Assembly (NCBI RefSeq): GCF_954871325.1
Contig: NC_088779.1
Span: 8,744,846-8,808,845, forward strand
DNA length: 64,000 bases
DNA from: Gordionus sp. m RMFG-2023
Lineage: Eukaryota > Nematomorpha > Gordioida > Chordodea > Parachordodidae
Direction: 5' to 3'
This document shows positions 1 to 11,581 of this stretch, piece by piece (positions within the stretch are counted from its first letter, which is position 1; every line of letters begins with the position of its first letter). The notes under the pieces were generated by a model that saw only the letters and a list, made by a program, of their open reading frames with translations, did no database searches and was not told where the DNA came from. Made by a program: the position numbers and the translations under genes.

Positions 1-626
1 TGACTCATCAAACGCAATACATACTGACTTTACCAAAAATCAAATTTTACAAATCAAAGTCTCCCAATTATGATAAAATATATTTTTATTATAAATATAC
101 CTATTACAAAAAAAATCATTTTTATTCTTAAAATAATCAGCTTGCAATTGGGCCTAAACCGCTTCAAGTCAGTCAATTTTTTGACTAGAAACTCGACTCA
201 CTAAGTCAAATCGTTTAGCTGTTTTACAATATTACCACAAACTATGATTAAAACAAAAATAAAAATGATGAAAAATTGTATAGGAATAGTTAAAATGGCA
301 GCAGAAAAATGATTTTACATGATTTAAATACAGGAAATTTGGCGGAAATTTTTTTTAATATTAGTAATTACAAATTAAATCATAATTTGACAAGATTTGC
401 ATAGAAGTTATAGCCTGTTTTTATAGTCAAAACAATAGATTATTATTATAAAATTGTTTCCTATATATAGTCTTTTATAATTATGTCATTTAACTTCTAC
501 TAATATGCAATTACATTGACCTCCATAAGATAATATAAAATGTAAGAAATATATAATTCTAGCGTAACCTTTTAATATATATATAAACATTCAAATATAA
601 CACCTGTCAACAAATTTTATAACAGG
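1..626. other. AT-rich intergenic stretch, nothing identified
   Basis: Very AT-rich DNA with many short homopolymers. No reading frame with recognisable protein similarity, no tRNA-like boxes and no clear repeat structure were seen on either strand. Confidence 0.5.
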
Positions 627-1046
627 GTTTTGATCAGATACCTTCAAAGGCTGGGCCAGCCCTCGGCCCACATTTTCTAGCGGGCCATTTAAAAGAAATT
701 TTTTTAATTGGCTTGGGTCTAAAATTATTAAATTTAAATTATTAAAAACAGTTGCTAATTTAAAGAAATATTGCCTTTTTTATTCTTTTCTTCTAATAAT
801 AATAAATTTCAGTATTGTAAACAAAATGATTGACAAATATATTTAAATATTGTTTATATTAAATAAAAAAAATTAAATTTTTGGATATGGGTTTGGGCTA
901 TGTTTGGGAGATTTTTTGAAACTTATCATGGGCTTGGGAATTTTTTTTTACATTAGATATGGGCCATACGGGGCTTGGCCTAAAAAAATTTTTACGCAGG
1001 CCTGGGCCAGGCTTGGAATTAGACCATGAAGGTCTCTGGGTTTGAT
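627..1046. mobile_element. hAT-type miniature element with 8-bp target duplication
   Basis: A non-coding element of about 404 bp (635-1038) begins CAGATACCTTCAAAGGCTGG and ends with the near-complement CCATGAAGGTCTCTG. It is flanked by GTTTTGAT (627-634) and GGTTTGAT (1039-1046), matching at 7 of 8 bases. Eight-base duplications and CAGAG/CTCTG-type ends fit the hAT superfamily. The interior carries GGCC-rich stretches (CTGGGCCAGCCCTCGGCC, CAGGCCTGGGCCAGG) that stand out from the AT-rich surroundings. Related copies lie at 7726, 37819, 42775 and 60981. No transposase is encoded, so it would need another element's enzyme. Confidence 0.6.
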
Positions 1047-3829
1047 TTCCAATCTTTATTTACCTTCAATCAAAATACTTGGAGTTAATTAACACATGAA
1101 TTCGAGATCTGCAAAGCTTGGTCAATACCCAATTAAAAAAATTTGGGTCAGACTGGGTTTTATATTTTTTAAATAAATTTGAGTTGGGTTTAAATTTCTA
1201 AATAAAATAGTCAATTTAATCAAATAAATTTGATTATTTTAATGCAAGAAACAAGATATCAATATTTTTTATTTGTTAAAAAAAAATATGTCCTGCCTTG
1301 CTTTATCCCAAATTTTTTTATCTAACAAAAAACCTGTCCCAAATTTAAAATTTGTTGCCCACTCTGTCTCAAATTAATTTTAATATTTTTTTAAAAAAAA
1401 TTGAGGCAAGATTTAAAAGTTAGACCCAATGTTGATCCCTGTGAAATTTCTCTTCTTTCTCTCAGTTAAATCAGATATTTGTGGATGTTGTTTTCTAAAG
1501 AGTTTTTTTTTACAAAATTCCTTATATTATCAAAATAAATGCCATATGGTTTCAAGTTTTATATAAATAAATATAATTTAATATTTTTTAATTGTAAAAA
1601 AAAATTATTCAACCAATAATAAAAAATATTGGCACTAGTCAACTAATTTTGTTATGTAGCGTCATGTTTGGAAGAACTCAGCTAATTAACAACACTAATA
1701 ACAACCTATCCTAGGATGCCAGATTATAAATCCACCAAACTCTAGATGAGTGAATTATACTAATTGTATTTGGAGGGAAAAGGAATATATTGGAAGATTT
1801 TGTAAAATTTAGAAATGTTTAAATGGGGTTGATGGAAATATGTTTCGCAAATGGTTGCTTGATGTCTAACAAGCTGGCTCTTAGTTTAATTCTAAAAGGT
1901 ATCATATGGCTGCAAGTCTTCTAAATGCCCCAATTAAAATTGGCATATATCTTTATTGGATTTTTTATGCAATTTTTGCTGCAAAGACATGATCTGAATC
2001 ATTATTCTATTCAAACACTTGTTTATGGAATGGAGTTATATTTTATATAAGATTGGTCCAGATTATCGTAAACTTCAACTGAATTAAGTTAAAAGAAATT
2101 GAATAGGTTTTATTATTTAGATGAGTGAAAAGAGTTGATTAGGTCCAGATGATATTAAAGTTAACAATAGATATTGTGGAAGGAGTTTTAAAAGAACTTA
2201 AAGAAATCTAGATGATATATTTTGATAAAACATTTGTTACTGCATTCCATCAATCTTCAGATGTTTGTGATATTAAGATTATCCATTTATTTAACTAGTA
2301 GAAAGAATCCATTGATTTATTGTGAAGTACTGATTGGTGCAATTATAATTATATTATGAGTTGATGTTAAAAATATATTGGTCTTCTTAAGTTGGTAATC
2401 CTAATGTAATATGTGGGATCAATACTTGAAAAAGAGATTACCTATTTTGTTATATACTTATCTGTATTTTGTATATTATTTAGAGATAAATCCTGCTAGG
2501 TAATTTCTTACTTTCAATTTTATAATTTAAATAATGCTGTGACAGTATTAATTTGTAAGATATTTGTATGAATAACTTTTTTGGGAAGGTTTATTCATAT
2601 AATCATTTTATTTTGCTTTTGATATTAATTTTAGAAGATTGAATTGAAATATTATCAGGAATTTTACTTGGCTTATATAGTTCCTTCTTGATTGAATCCA
2701 GATCACCATTATGAAATTTTAATAGGATTCATTACTAACTTTAGGACTAAAATAAATATGTCTCTCAATTATTTATCTTGTACCCATCCTGCAACTCCAT
2801 TTCATTGAATAATTCCAGAATCTTAACATGTTCCAATAATAACCCATCCACTTGTCTATAAAAATACATAAAATAATTGTTACATCACAACAAATTAATT
2901 TATTTTTACTAATTGTTTACAAATTTATTTAAAAGAAAAAAATAATAAAGAATGCCCATCAAACTGAGATAAAAAGAATGGAAACAAAATTGAGAAGAAC
3001 CATCCACCTTTTTTTTACCTGTGTACGCTAGGTGCAAAGCCACTTAAAAGCATATGGTAAATAAAGAGAAATACAAAATAAAAGAAATATTAATTTATAT
3101 AATAGATGGCGTATAAATAAAATCTAAAATAAATTATATTTTGTTTTATCAGTTAATTTATTTTTGAGATAATAAACCACTTAATTAAGTGAATGAATAG
3201 TTTACTCAAGAGACTTTATTGATTAAAATAAAATTTATGCTTATTTATAAAAAATATTAATCATGTTGTTTTAAATCCGACCAGGTTTAAGTAACAAATA
3301 AAATGTGATATCTATAAATAATGAAATACAGCATACATTCAATTTTGGACCTAGAGCTACCATTTTTATAAATAATCTTAAAATTGATTTGTGACTTAAT
3401 TGTTGTAATAAATAATTATCTTTAGATATCATCTGCTCAGAGAGTTAAGTATCACATGATTCGTTTAATTTTATGTTGCGCAACTCATACTACTACTAAA
3501 CCTATCCTATCTCATCTCTACTATTCTACTTATATAGATTCAAATCCACCAATCACCGTGCAGTATCAATTAATTTTAATTTCTTTACATAATATTGATG
3601 TTAAATATAAGTCCGCAAGTAAATAATATTTGATTGTAAAAAATGGCATTTTTAGAAGAATAAAATTGAGCGCGAGGAAATTAATAAATAACGATAAATT
3701 ATATTGCAAAATTTAAGACTCTACCCCAGCAACTCACTTTGTGACTGACATAAGCGGGAAGCGGTGCGGTTTGTCTTGTTCGTCCCTGCGAGGAAATTAA
3801 TTAATCAAGTTCTTTTATCCTTCTAAGAA
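1047..3829. other. Intergenic stretch with repeat scraps
   Basis: AT-rich non-coding DNA. Near 1100-1440 there are further GGGTCAGACTGGG-like patches that look like a decayed relative of the miniature element at 635. Around 1840-2460 translation gives interrupted fragments resembling degraded transposon coding sequence, but no family can be named. No intact gene is seen. Confidence 0.4.
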
Positions 3830-4190
3830 TCGCGTAAAATAATGTCAATCAAAAAGGCGGTGGTTTTAATAAATAATAATAAAATTTATCCAAAAATAAA
3901 TTCGGAATTAATTCTTCGTTCAAATTATATTATAAAAAATATTTAGGAAAAAGTGTTTATGAGTCAACAAAAAAGAGCGGTGCGCGCGCCGGTATTTTAT
4001 CGATTTAATTGTTAAAAAAAATGTTTTATCTTCCCCGAATAAATAATTACGAAATATATACAACACAATAGATAGATTAGAATGACATGTTATAAATATT
4101 TAAAAATGTGACACACATCAATCACGAGTTTCTTTCGGTTATGTAGATAGATTCGCCGGGTGTCAGTAAAATAAATACATTCATATATAA
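3830..4190. repeat. Dispersed repeat, copy 1 (second copy at 26290)
   Basis: This stretch is clearly related to 26290-26580. Shared blocks in the same order include GAAATTAATTCTTCGTT-like DNA, a TCAACAAAAAAGAGC/TCAAAAAGAACTTGCGCG block, and a tail reading GTGACACACATCAATCACGAG here and GTGACGCACACCACTCACGAG there, then TTTCGGTTATGTAGATAGAT and GTCAGTAAAATAAATAC. No coding potential or tRNA boxes were seen. It may be an unclassified transposon end or a duplicated regulatory region. Confidence 0.5.
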
Positions 4191-4459
4191 TATATTTACA
4201 CAATATTTATATTCATCAAACCTTGTTTACTTTTACTACACTTTGTTTACTTCGATTTGACATAGCAGTTTTCTCGTCTTATTCCTAAATATTCTTCCCG
4301 TAGTCGTTCCGTTCGGTGTGCTCCCAATTTGAAAAGTTGGTGATGCGACTGGCGGGGCGAATGCGGAATCAAGTATGTGGCGATAGGTCCAAAACACAAA
4401 AGGCAATTCCTGAAAAGGAAAAGCCAAATATTTTTATTTCTATCCTCTAAAGCCCAGTC

Positions 4460-4805
4460 TACTAGAATCTATACAGATACCTTCTATATTTTTAAATATT
4501 CCTATTTTTATAGTCTAGCCGACTCACAAATAGTGGCAAGCCAAGTCGACTAGCTTCGACTCGAGCCTAGTTTCAAGTCGATAAAACAACTCCGACTTGA
4601 ATCGACTTAGTGAGCCTAAAGCTCATCTATCTCCAGATCTCTAACTAGATTCTATACAGATACCTTCTATATTTAATATTCCTATTTTTAGTCTACACTC
4701 ACAAATAGTGTTGTTAAACGGCTAAGCCAAGTCGACTTAGCTTCGACTCGAGCCTATTTCTAATCGATAAAACAACTCCCACTCTAATCGACTTAGTGAG
4801 CCGAC
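4460..4805. repeat. Imperfect tandem duplication, period about 185 bp
   Basis: Two side-by-side copies start with CTAGAATCTATACAGATACC (4461) and CTAGATTCTATACAGATACC (4644). Both continue through the CTCACAAATAGTG junction and the first ~100 bases of the hAT-type element at 4706 (GCCAAGTCGACTTAGCTTCG). Because the unit includes both flank and element end, the duplication happened after that element inserted. Confidence 0.6.
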
Positions 4806-5512
4806 TACTGCGGCTTCGTTTAGTTGATTCGCTGGGTCTGCTCAATTTTTTTTATTTATAAGTAAATTATATTTACTTAAACGACTAACTCAAGTGTAAG
4901 TTAAAATTGTTAAATTTTGTGGATTACTGATTAATGTGAACAAAAATTATAATAAGAATATTTATCTCATAACTAATAATGGTTCTGGACCCTCGGCTTC
5001 CTTAATTTGGTGGAAATTTTGATAACATGAACTTAATAAGCCTGCTCAAGAGTTGGCGTCGGCTCAGGAATCAGCTCAAGCCGACTTTGGGCCGATATTT
5101 TATTTGTTTGTTAAACTCAACTTGGTACTAAACTTAAAGTTGAAAAATTGATTGAGGCTTAAGCCGGTTCATTGAAACATTTGAGTCGGATCATGGCTCA
5201 GAATTTAGCAAAATCTTCAGACTTACATAATATTTTTTTGAATAAAATATTGAGTTATCCGTTTTTAAAAATCGGCTCAAAAATGGCCGTTTAACAACAC
5301 TACCCAAAATTTAACAATTTAGTAATATAATTTACTTACAAATAAAAATTGAGCAGACCCATAGAGTCGATTAAACGAGCCAACTAAGTGAGCCGACTAA
5401 GCGAGTCGGCTCATGCGACTTCTTGATCGGTTTGAGTCGAAGCTGTTTTTTACGACTACGACTCGAGTCGCAAGTTGTAAGAACTCTACTTTTTAGCAAC
5501 ACTACTCACCAA
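4698..5512. mobile_element. Palindromic hAT-type element with nested insertion
   Basis: The element runs from TAGTGTTGTTAAACGGCTAA (4706) to TTTTTAGCAACACTA (5504), flanked by CTCACAAA and CTCACCAA (7 of 8 identical). Its two halves are long inverted repeats of about 200 bp: GGGTCTGCTCAATTTTT near 4836 pairs with AAAATTGAGCAGACCC near 5345. The centre (about 4922-5304) contains a second sequence ending GCCGTTTAACAACACTA, the same terminal motif, so one element appears inserted into the loop of another. There is no coding sequence. It belongs with the copies at 38456 and 39105. Confidence 0.6.
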
Positions 5513-5705
5513 ACCTTATGTCGTCCCGTAGCTATAACTTTGAGCTTATTTCTTCCCCTCATTATATTTTAAAAAACTGCCCAACAAAATTAAATCTATA
5601 AATAAAAATTCTTATTTAATAAAAACGAACCGGACATTTCATAATTTCCGACCTTTCATTAAAATCTTGATATATTTTTTTGAATTTCAAACTCATATAG
5701 CCAAA
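5513..5705. other. Short AT-rich intergenic gap
   Basis: No gene or repeat structure was recognised. Confidence 0.4.
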
Positions 5706-5930
5706 TGTTTTAAATGCAGCTTTTAAAAGTAGTGCGCCATCGCTACTGCTTTTTTTCAAAAAAGTATTTTAAAAGATTTTTTACATATCTCTTTTCCATA
5801 AGTAAAAATTATTGAATGATTAAAATTTTAACTATATAATTTATAACATTTCCACACTGTCATCCTCATCCCCAAACTAGAGCGATGATTAGATTAGAAA
5901 ATATGAGCTCTTAACAATCGTTTAACACTA
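5706..5930. mobile_element. Fragment related to the hAT element at 61057
   Basis: AAAAGTAGTGCGCCATCGCTACTGC near 5725 matches the subterminal AAAAGTAGCGCTACTGCTATCGC of the element starting at 61057. TCATCCTCATCCCCAAACTAGAGCG near 5860 matches TCATTCCCAAGTCTAGAGCG near 61420. The spacing between the two blocks is shorter here, so this is a deletion derivative or decayed fragment. Terminal repeats and target duplication were not resolved. Confidence 0.45.
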
Positions 5931-6418
5931 GCACTTTATGGCAATGCACTATTAAATTTAACATATTTCTTATAAGAAAAATAATCAAATATAATTATTT
6001 GAGTATTCTTATATTTAAAAAAATGCATCTAGAAAGTTTCATTTACAATAGTATTATTATTTTAAAATAAAATTGAATGAAATGAAAATCAGCTTTATTA
6101 AATAAATTTGCGATATGAAGGGTATAAATAAATAATTTCAACATAGCGAATGATTTAGGATTCAGAATTATTTATTGATAGTGATACAAACCTATTTTGA
6201 AGGATATTTTTTTGTTTCAACCTTCTTTTTTATTTTAAACATGCCACTATTTTTTCTCTTTTAAGGTGTGTCCAATATATCAAAAAAAAATAAGATTTTA
6301 GCTAACTCACTAACTAGCGGGGCTAAACATCAGGGAGTAAAATCGCAAATAAAAGAATTTAATTGCATATGAAAAAATTATTAAAATATAAAAACGATAA
6401 AAAAAGTGGAATTGTTTA
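5931..6418. other. AT-rich intergenic stretch
   Basis: Nothing recognised on either strand. Confidence 0.4.
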
Positions 6419-6532
6419 ATGTGCGGCAAAATTTGTAAAAAAACGGGCTGTATAAAGTGCACCAAATGTTCCGAATGGGCATATTCAAGTTGTGCTAGGA
6501 ATGATCCATTTTTAAATTTTTATTCTTTATAA
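6419..6532 (+). pseudogene. Tiny Cys-rich frame, PHD-finger-like fragment
   Basis: A 37-codon frame from ATG contains cysteines at residues 2, 6, 11, 14, 17 and 25 in a pattern like the first part of a PHD-type zinc finger: C-x3-C, then C-x2-C-x2-C, then the SEWAYSSC segment where PHD fingers usually have W-x-H-x-x-C. Tyrosine replaces the expected histidine and no second cysteine pair follows. PHD fingers of this kind occur in chromatin proteins and in some transposon proteins. It is isolated, without flanking exons, and is most likely a relic; it could also be chance. Confidence 0.25.
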
Positions 6533-7329
6533 ATACTCTGTGTTCATTATAACAATAAAAATTTTGTGTGTTGAATTGTAAATTTGTCACTCAACCCCAA
6601 AGGTCTTGCTATCTTACACACCGCCGTAGTTAAATAGTAATAAGCACTACTTTTGCATAACCCTAAAAAGCGCTCTAAGTATAGAAGGATGAAAGCCTTT
6701 TTGAAATTTGTAAAATAAAATTAAAATTTTATGGTAAAAGAACAAAATCCCATAACTATTTATCCTTTTGAGATAGTAATTTTTAAAAGTAACTAGTTAC
6801 TCTTCAAAAGTAACTTTTAATAAAAAAGCTCAAAATTTCCATTAAGATCTTAGAAAGATTTATCATATTATTATTATTAACAAATTTATATATCATGTTC
6901 TGAACTCCATAACTTTAAATGATAGGAGTAGAGGCTTAGTAGCACATCTGTATGTTGTAAAATATTTTAAATTTAAATTTTTCACTTCAAATAATCAATC
7001 TAATATTTGGGTAGTTTAATTTTTCAAAAGGGGGTGTATCATTAATTTATTTTTCTGGAATCCCCACCTTTTGTCTCTTAGCATCTTTTCCTTTAAAAAT
7101 TTGGCACGACCCGGGGGGAATTTAGTATTTGCCTGGTCCAACAAAATTTTTTCCCAGAACCGATTTCAATTTTTTTTGCTAAGGTTGCTCACTCCGGTTT
7201 TATATTTTACTAAAGTTTTCCCGCCCGATTTTTTTTAAAATCCATATTATATTTTTTTCAATATAAGTCCTAACCTGAAATACTTTTGGTTGAATACCAA
7301 AATAGACAACTATATATGATATTGGGGAC
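6533..7329. other. Intergenic stretch, nothing identified
   Basis: AT-rich sequence with a few C- and G-runs near 7060-7200. No gene or clear repeat boundary was recognised. Confidence 0.4.
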
Positions 7330-9050
7330 CAGGTGCGTACGCAGGAATTTAGTCTGGGGGGGGGGGGGGGGATAATAAATTTTTTAAAGAAATATTATTG
7401 TTTTTAAATATCAAGCATAAATTTATTAGGACTAATAACTATTTCTAATACACAATTTTAAATTTATGTGAATTATAAAAAAATTATATGTAAAGAATCA
7501 CTTACAAAATAGAAATTTGAATTTTTTGAGCCTTTACCTAAAAAGTTTCTTAGGAATAATTGTATTTTGTATGTTATATATTTGCAATGTAAAATCCAAT
7601 CTTCGTTGGGATTGAGCTAATTTTTCAACTATCTCATCCTTGCTTGTCGTTAAATGCCTATGAATATTCAAAAGATCCAAACCTTTCAATTTACTTTCAG
7701 ATGTTGTACTTCTTGGTATGTTTTTCAGAGACCTGCAGGCATGGCCCCCGGGCCGAACAGTAATTTAATTTTTCTAAATATATCCGGGCCGGGCCCGAAA
7801 TTTTTTTTAAAAAAACCGGGCCATAAAAAATCTTTAAAAAAAATCCGGGCCGTGCCCAGCATATGGTACTTCTGCAGGCCTCTGTTATTCATCTTAAAAA
7901 AGAGAATGTTCACTCCTTAATTTACTAATGGAAAGAGTTTATAAACCCTTTTAATACATTGAGAATTTAATCTAAAATGAGTTATTCACTAGTAAGGCAT
8001 CATAATATACTTTAACATCTTCATGATAAAAATCTAACAAATATTTTTTTTTGTCACCATCTGAAAAAGGTTGAGAAGGCTTTTGTGGAAGTAATATTTG
8101 CAGATTGGTGAGTGCTGCATGATGAATTAAAAACCCATTCATTTATTTGGGTTATAATTGTATTTCTACTGATCCTATATTAATGTTTTAACTATAAGCT
8201 TGCCTTGCTGCAAGTCGAGAGAGACAAATATTAAACACGTATAGCTCTGCTTTTGACTTAACAATAATATAAAAAATATGAGATTCTTCATCAACATTCG
8301 CCCTAATTTCCTTGAATTCTAATAAAATGCTCTCCGCTATTCTTATCTTCTTAATCAAGTCAATGTCATGTTTTTGAAAAGTAATACTTAAAATAGTTGT
8401 ATAATTAAATAATACATTCTAATGAGAAATAAAATTTAGAATAAGCATTGAATCCAATAATTTTCTTGCAGGAAATATTTCTTTCAGGCCATTGTGATAT
8501 TTCAGTAATAACAAATAATTGGCTCTTCTAATCCTTAAAAGCTGTTACTGCTTGATGGCAGATACTCTATCTCGTTGTATAAGGTTGCAATTTCTTTCTC
8601 CCTGACAAGAAGTTTCAGAAATAATTATTATTTGACTAGAAATTTGAAAATGGTAGATAAATATTACGCCACTAAAAATTTGAACGCCGGAAAACTTGAA
8701 ATCGAAATTAATTGATAAAATAACTTATGAATGTGATAATAAATATAATTAAATATATATTTAATATGAGATACGAATGAATATTTGCAAATATAAATTA
8801 ATATAAACAATAATATTTTTAAAAAATATATCCGGCATTAAAAACATTATACTTAATGGATTTTCCTATCTATCAAATATCAGAATTCATCAAATAAGTC
8901 TAATTCTCTAGTATTTCTGCCTCCAGTAATAATTACCTTGTTTTGAGATAAAATTAAATAACCTAATAAAAATAAATCGTCATCATTAGAATTATAAGCC
9001 AACAGACGTGTACCAAGCGAAAAGGGAGACCCTCATAACAAAAATTTTTT
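7330..9050 (-). mobile_element. Decayed hAT transposon, ZMYM1-like transposase relic on minus strand
   Basis: The left end CAGGTGCGTACGCAGGAATT followed by a 16-base G run resembles the terminal sequence of one hAT subgroup. The minus strand between about 8620 and 7930 translates, with interruptions, into hAT transposase fragments of the kind related to ZMYM1. Visible pieces include HDIDLIKKIRIAESILLEFK, NVDEESHIFYI and FNICLSRLAARQAYS (the usual position of the [R/P]R-x-x-x-RQ segment) and, further on, LTNLQILLPQK. The frame is closed by several stops, so no active enzyme is made. A GGCC-rich miniature element has inserted into it at 7726. The right terminus near 9.0 kb is only an estimate. 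Confidence 0.5.
7726..7884. mobile_element. GC-rich hAT-type miniature element inside the hAT relic
   Basis: A 159-bp element begins CAGAGACCTGCAGGCATGG and ends with TACTTCTGCAGGCCTCTG, giving terminal inverted repeats of about 13 bases. The interior alternates GGGCCGGGCCC-type patches with A/T runs. No clear target duplication remains. It is the same family as 635, 37819 and 42775. A plus-strand reading frame crosses it but has no protein-like features. Confidence 0.55.
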
Positions 9051-9821
9051 AAAAAATATATAAGATTTTCGTGAATTGTTAAGTGCAAACGATTCTATTT
9101 CAAATAGAATTATATTATATTTTAAATTTTAGTATAAATATTTCTTTCTTTGTGTGTAATAATATGAAAATTTTGGGTGCGGTCCAAAGTCTTTTCAAAA
9201 ATAAAATAGCATTTATATATTATGTATCTTAACTAGATTTCGTAAATTACAATAATAATTTTATATTTTAAATATAGTATACTTTCTTACATTTTTTAAA
9301 ATAGATATAAGATAATTTTGTCAGCCAAAAAAAATTTATTTTATTTATTTATACTAACAACTATGATTAGACAACATTTCTTAGAGTATGTAAAAATTGT
9401 CAGATATCCAAAAAAGACAGTATTTGGTGAATATAATTATTTCCGAGACGTCTTTTGATACAAGAAAAAAGAAACTGCAAAGAGCATGCCCGACAAGATG
9501 GAGCCTTCGTCATCAAGTTGTTACAGCACTTTTGAATCTAGAAGACCTAATTTGAATGCCCTTGAAATATTAGAATGGCCCGAACCTAGATACATTATTA
9601 GATTCAATATGATAGCTAAATTTTTTATGTATTGAATATATTAATAAATTATTTGATTACACCGGCCAATATTTAAGAAAATGACTATGAGAATCGTGAA
9701 TATTATTATGTTATACTTGAAAATTAATAGATAATATCGAACATTTCACGAATGTGATTGTTGAGACGAAAGTTAAATTATATGTGAGAAAACAAATGGT
9801 TTCAATGTTAACATGGACATC
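9051..9821. other. AT-rich intergenic stretch
   Basis: No gene, RNA or repeat boundary was recognised between the hAT relic and the LINE fragment. Confidence 0.4.
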
Positions 9822-10105
9822 TTTTTTTTCTTTTTAGATTTCACCTTTTCTGGTGGTAAGCTCCTTCAATATCTCTCTCCACTTTATGTTATTCATGTTA
9901 TCTCTTTTATCTAATTATATTTCTTCATATTGGCTCTAACTTGTTTTGGCTATCTTTTACGTTTATTCATCACTTCCAATAGGCCTTCTCATCGTGTGTC
10001 CATACCACCTAAGTTTGCACTTTAAACTTCCTAATATTCTTGTACTTCGCACCTTATCCTTTCTACCCCAGCAAAGATTATTATCTCATGTTCTATTGTT
10101 CAAAA
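9822..10105 (-). mobile_element. 3'-end fragment of an RTE-clade LINE
   Basis: This block matches the low-coordinate end of the LINE at 22085-24990. Shared stretches include TTTCACCTTTTCTGGTGGTA, CTTCATATTGGCTCTAACTT, CCCATACCACCTAAGT-like DNA and TACTTCGCACCTTA. Read on the minus strand it corresponds to the last part of the LINE protein, the region with the conserved RLRWYGHAMK-type segment, plus the 3' end. Similarity stops near 10105, so this is a typical 5'-truncated copy. Interruptions show it is old. Confidence 0.75.
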
Positions 10106-11200
10106 AAAATATAATCCATTAATTTAACATTTTTTTGAATTAATCATTATGGGTGTAAGGGAGAACTATTTATTAATCATCAAATAAAGAAATCTTTTTT
10201 TCCTTATAGATTAATTTACAATAAAAAAAACAAGGCATTAAATAAATAGGTTATTTGACCATAAATAAATATCTCATGATGAAGTTCATAGGAATTTAAT
10301 TTGTTTCAAATTGGGCTTATATGGACAGATAGAGGAAAATAATTCAAGTGTTTTTATAATTATATTTAATAATGAGATGGTGGATATTTTCCGTAACATT
10401 TTAATTAAGCCATAATATTTTATCATGAGATCCAGAAGGTTGAATTTATTAGACAAATTCTTTGAGAGTTTTGTTAGCATTTCTCAAACAAAATTGATAC
10501 TATTTTTAAATTTATATCGGTGCGAAATTCTTAAAATAATGTGTCATTTTCCCAAAAATGTAGCAATTACAAATGGAAAGGGCCTGAGAGCATTGCAAAA
10601 GTCTACAATGAGTGGATACTTAGCTATGCGGGATAAGAAAAGTGAACATGGGCTCGCTGATCTATTTTTTTCCCTAATACGATGGGAAGGCTGTTTAGGG
10701 TTGTGGGCTAATTAAATCCTTAATTCATATATTCCAAGTTTAGTTATTTTAACCTTTCATTTTTATAACACAAAAATAATTTTTAATGTATTCATAATTG
10801 CAATCATTTATGACTAAATCTTCATATAAAAAATTTTTTTTAGTTCCACAAGGATAAAGAATCTATATTAAACATTACAAAAGGATAACTATCGTGGTAA
10901 CAATTTTTAGTAAACTAGTGTGTGCCTGTCAATATAAAACCGATCTTTTATATTCTATAAAGCAATTGATTGCTAAGACATATTTTTTTAAAAAAGGTGT
11001 AATTATTTAGGATAGTCTTTTATATTCTAATGTTATGAATTTAAATTTAATCAATTAAAAGTGATTACAAATAGAATTAATTTACGATTCTTATTATATA
11101 TATTCATTGTATAAATATTATTTATAATAATTAGAAGACATAAATTTTTTAATTCTAAGAAAAATTAGTGTTTTGAATTATTATTTCTTTTTGTATTTAA
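10106..11200. other. Intergenic stretch before the GNAT gene
   Basis: AT-rich DNA. A 96-codon plus-strand frame (10425-10715) has no recognisable domain and ordinary AT-rich composition, and I do not call it a gene. From about 11200 the sequence resembles the region upstream of the pseudogene at 19091, so the duplicated segment starts about here. Confidence 0.4.
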
Positions 11201-11462
11201 CCATATTTAAAGCAAATAAGAAGATGGTTAAAATTATCAAACGATTAGAAAAAAAATAATAATAAAACTATAAAAAATATTACATGTTTTTCAAAATTTC
11301 TATTGTCTTTTCAATTTACTATTTTAGGAATATTAAAAAATTATATTTTTAAGGGGATGGACAGGTAAAAGTAATATGATAAAGGATAAACATTGTCATC
11401 TATTTCTTAATGTAATAAAACATAATAGATATTAATAATTTTAATTAAAAAAAAATGCAAAC

Positions 11463-11472
11463 CTATATATAG
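11463..11472 (+). promoter_or_regulatory. Possible TATA element of the GNAT gene
   Basis: CTATATATAG lies about 110 bases before the ATG at 11582. The same place upstream of the duplicated copy has CTATAAAAAGG at 19002, within conserved flanking sequence (AAAAATGCAA just before, CATTTAAT/CATTTAAT just after). Position and conservation support a core promoter, but TATA-like strings are common in DNA this AT-rich. Confidence 0.35.
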
Positions 11473-11581
11473 TGATACCCGATCAACGAATCATTTAAAT
11501 ATAATTTTAAAACTTATAATAAAATAATTTAAGATAACTATATTATTAAATTATATTTTTTTTTGATATAATAAAGTATCG

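Noticed and set aside
1840-2460. Possible degraded IS/transposase-like coding sequence
   Set aside because: Translations gave only loosely suggestive pieces with stops in every frame; not enough for a family call.
4236-4427. 63-codon minus-strand frame next to the dispersed repeat
   Set aside because: Composition is somewhat protein-like, but no domain, exon junction or relative was recognised, and it is short enough to be chance.
7357-7372. 16-base G run as a possible assembly error or regulatory G-quadruplex
   Set aside because: G runs next to CAGG-type ends are usual for this hAT subgroup, so no separate feature is needed.
10425-10715. 96-codon plus-strand frame
   Set aside because: No recognisable motif, and a second frame on the opposite strand overlaps it; typical of AT-rich non-coding DNA.
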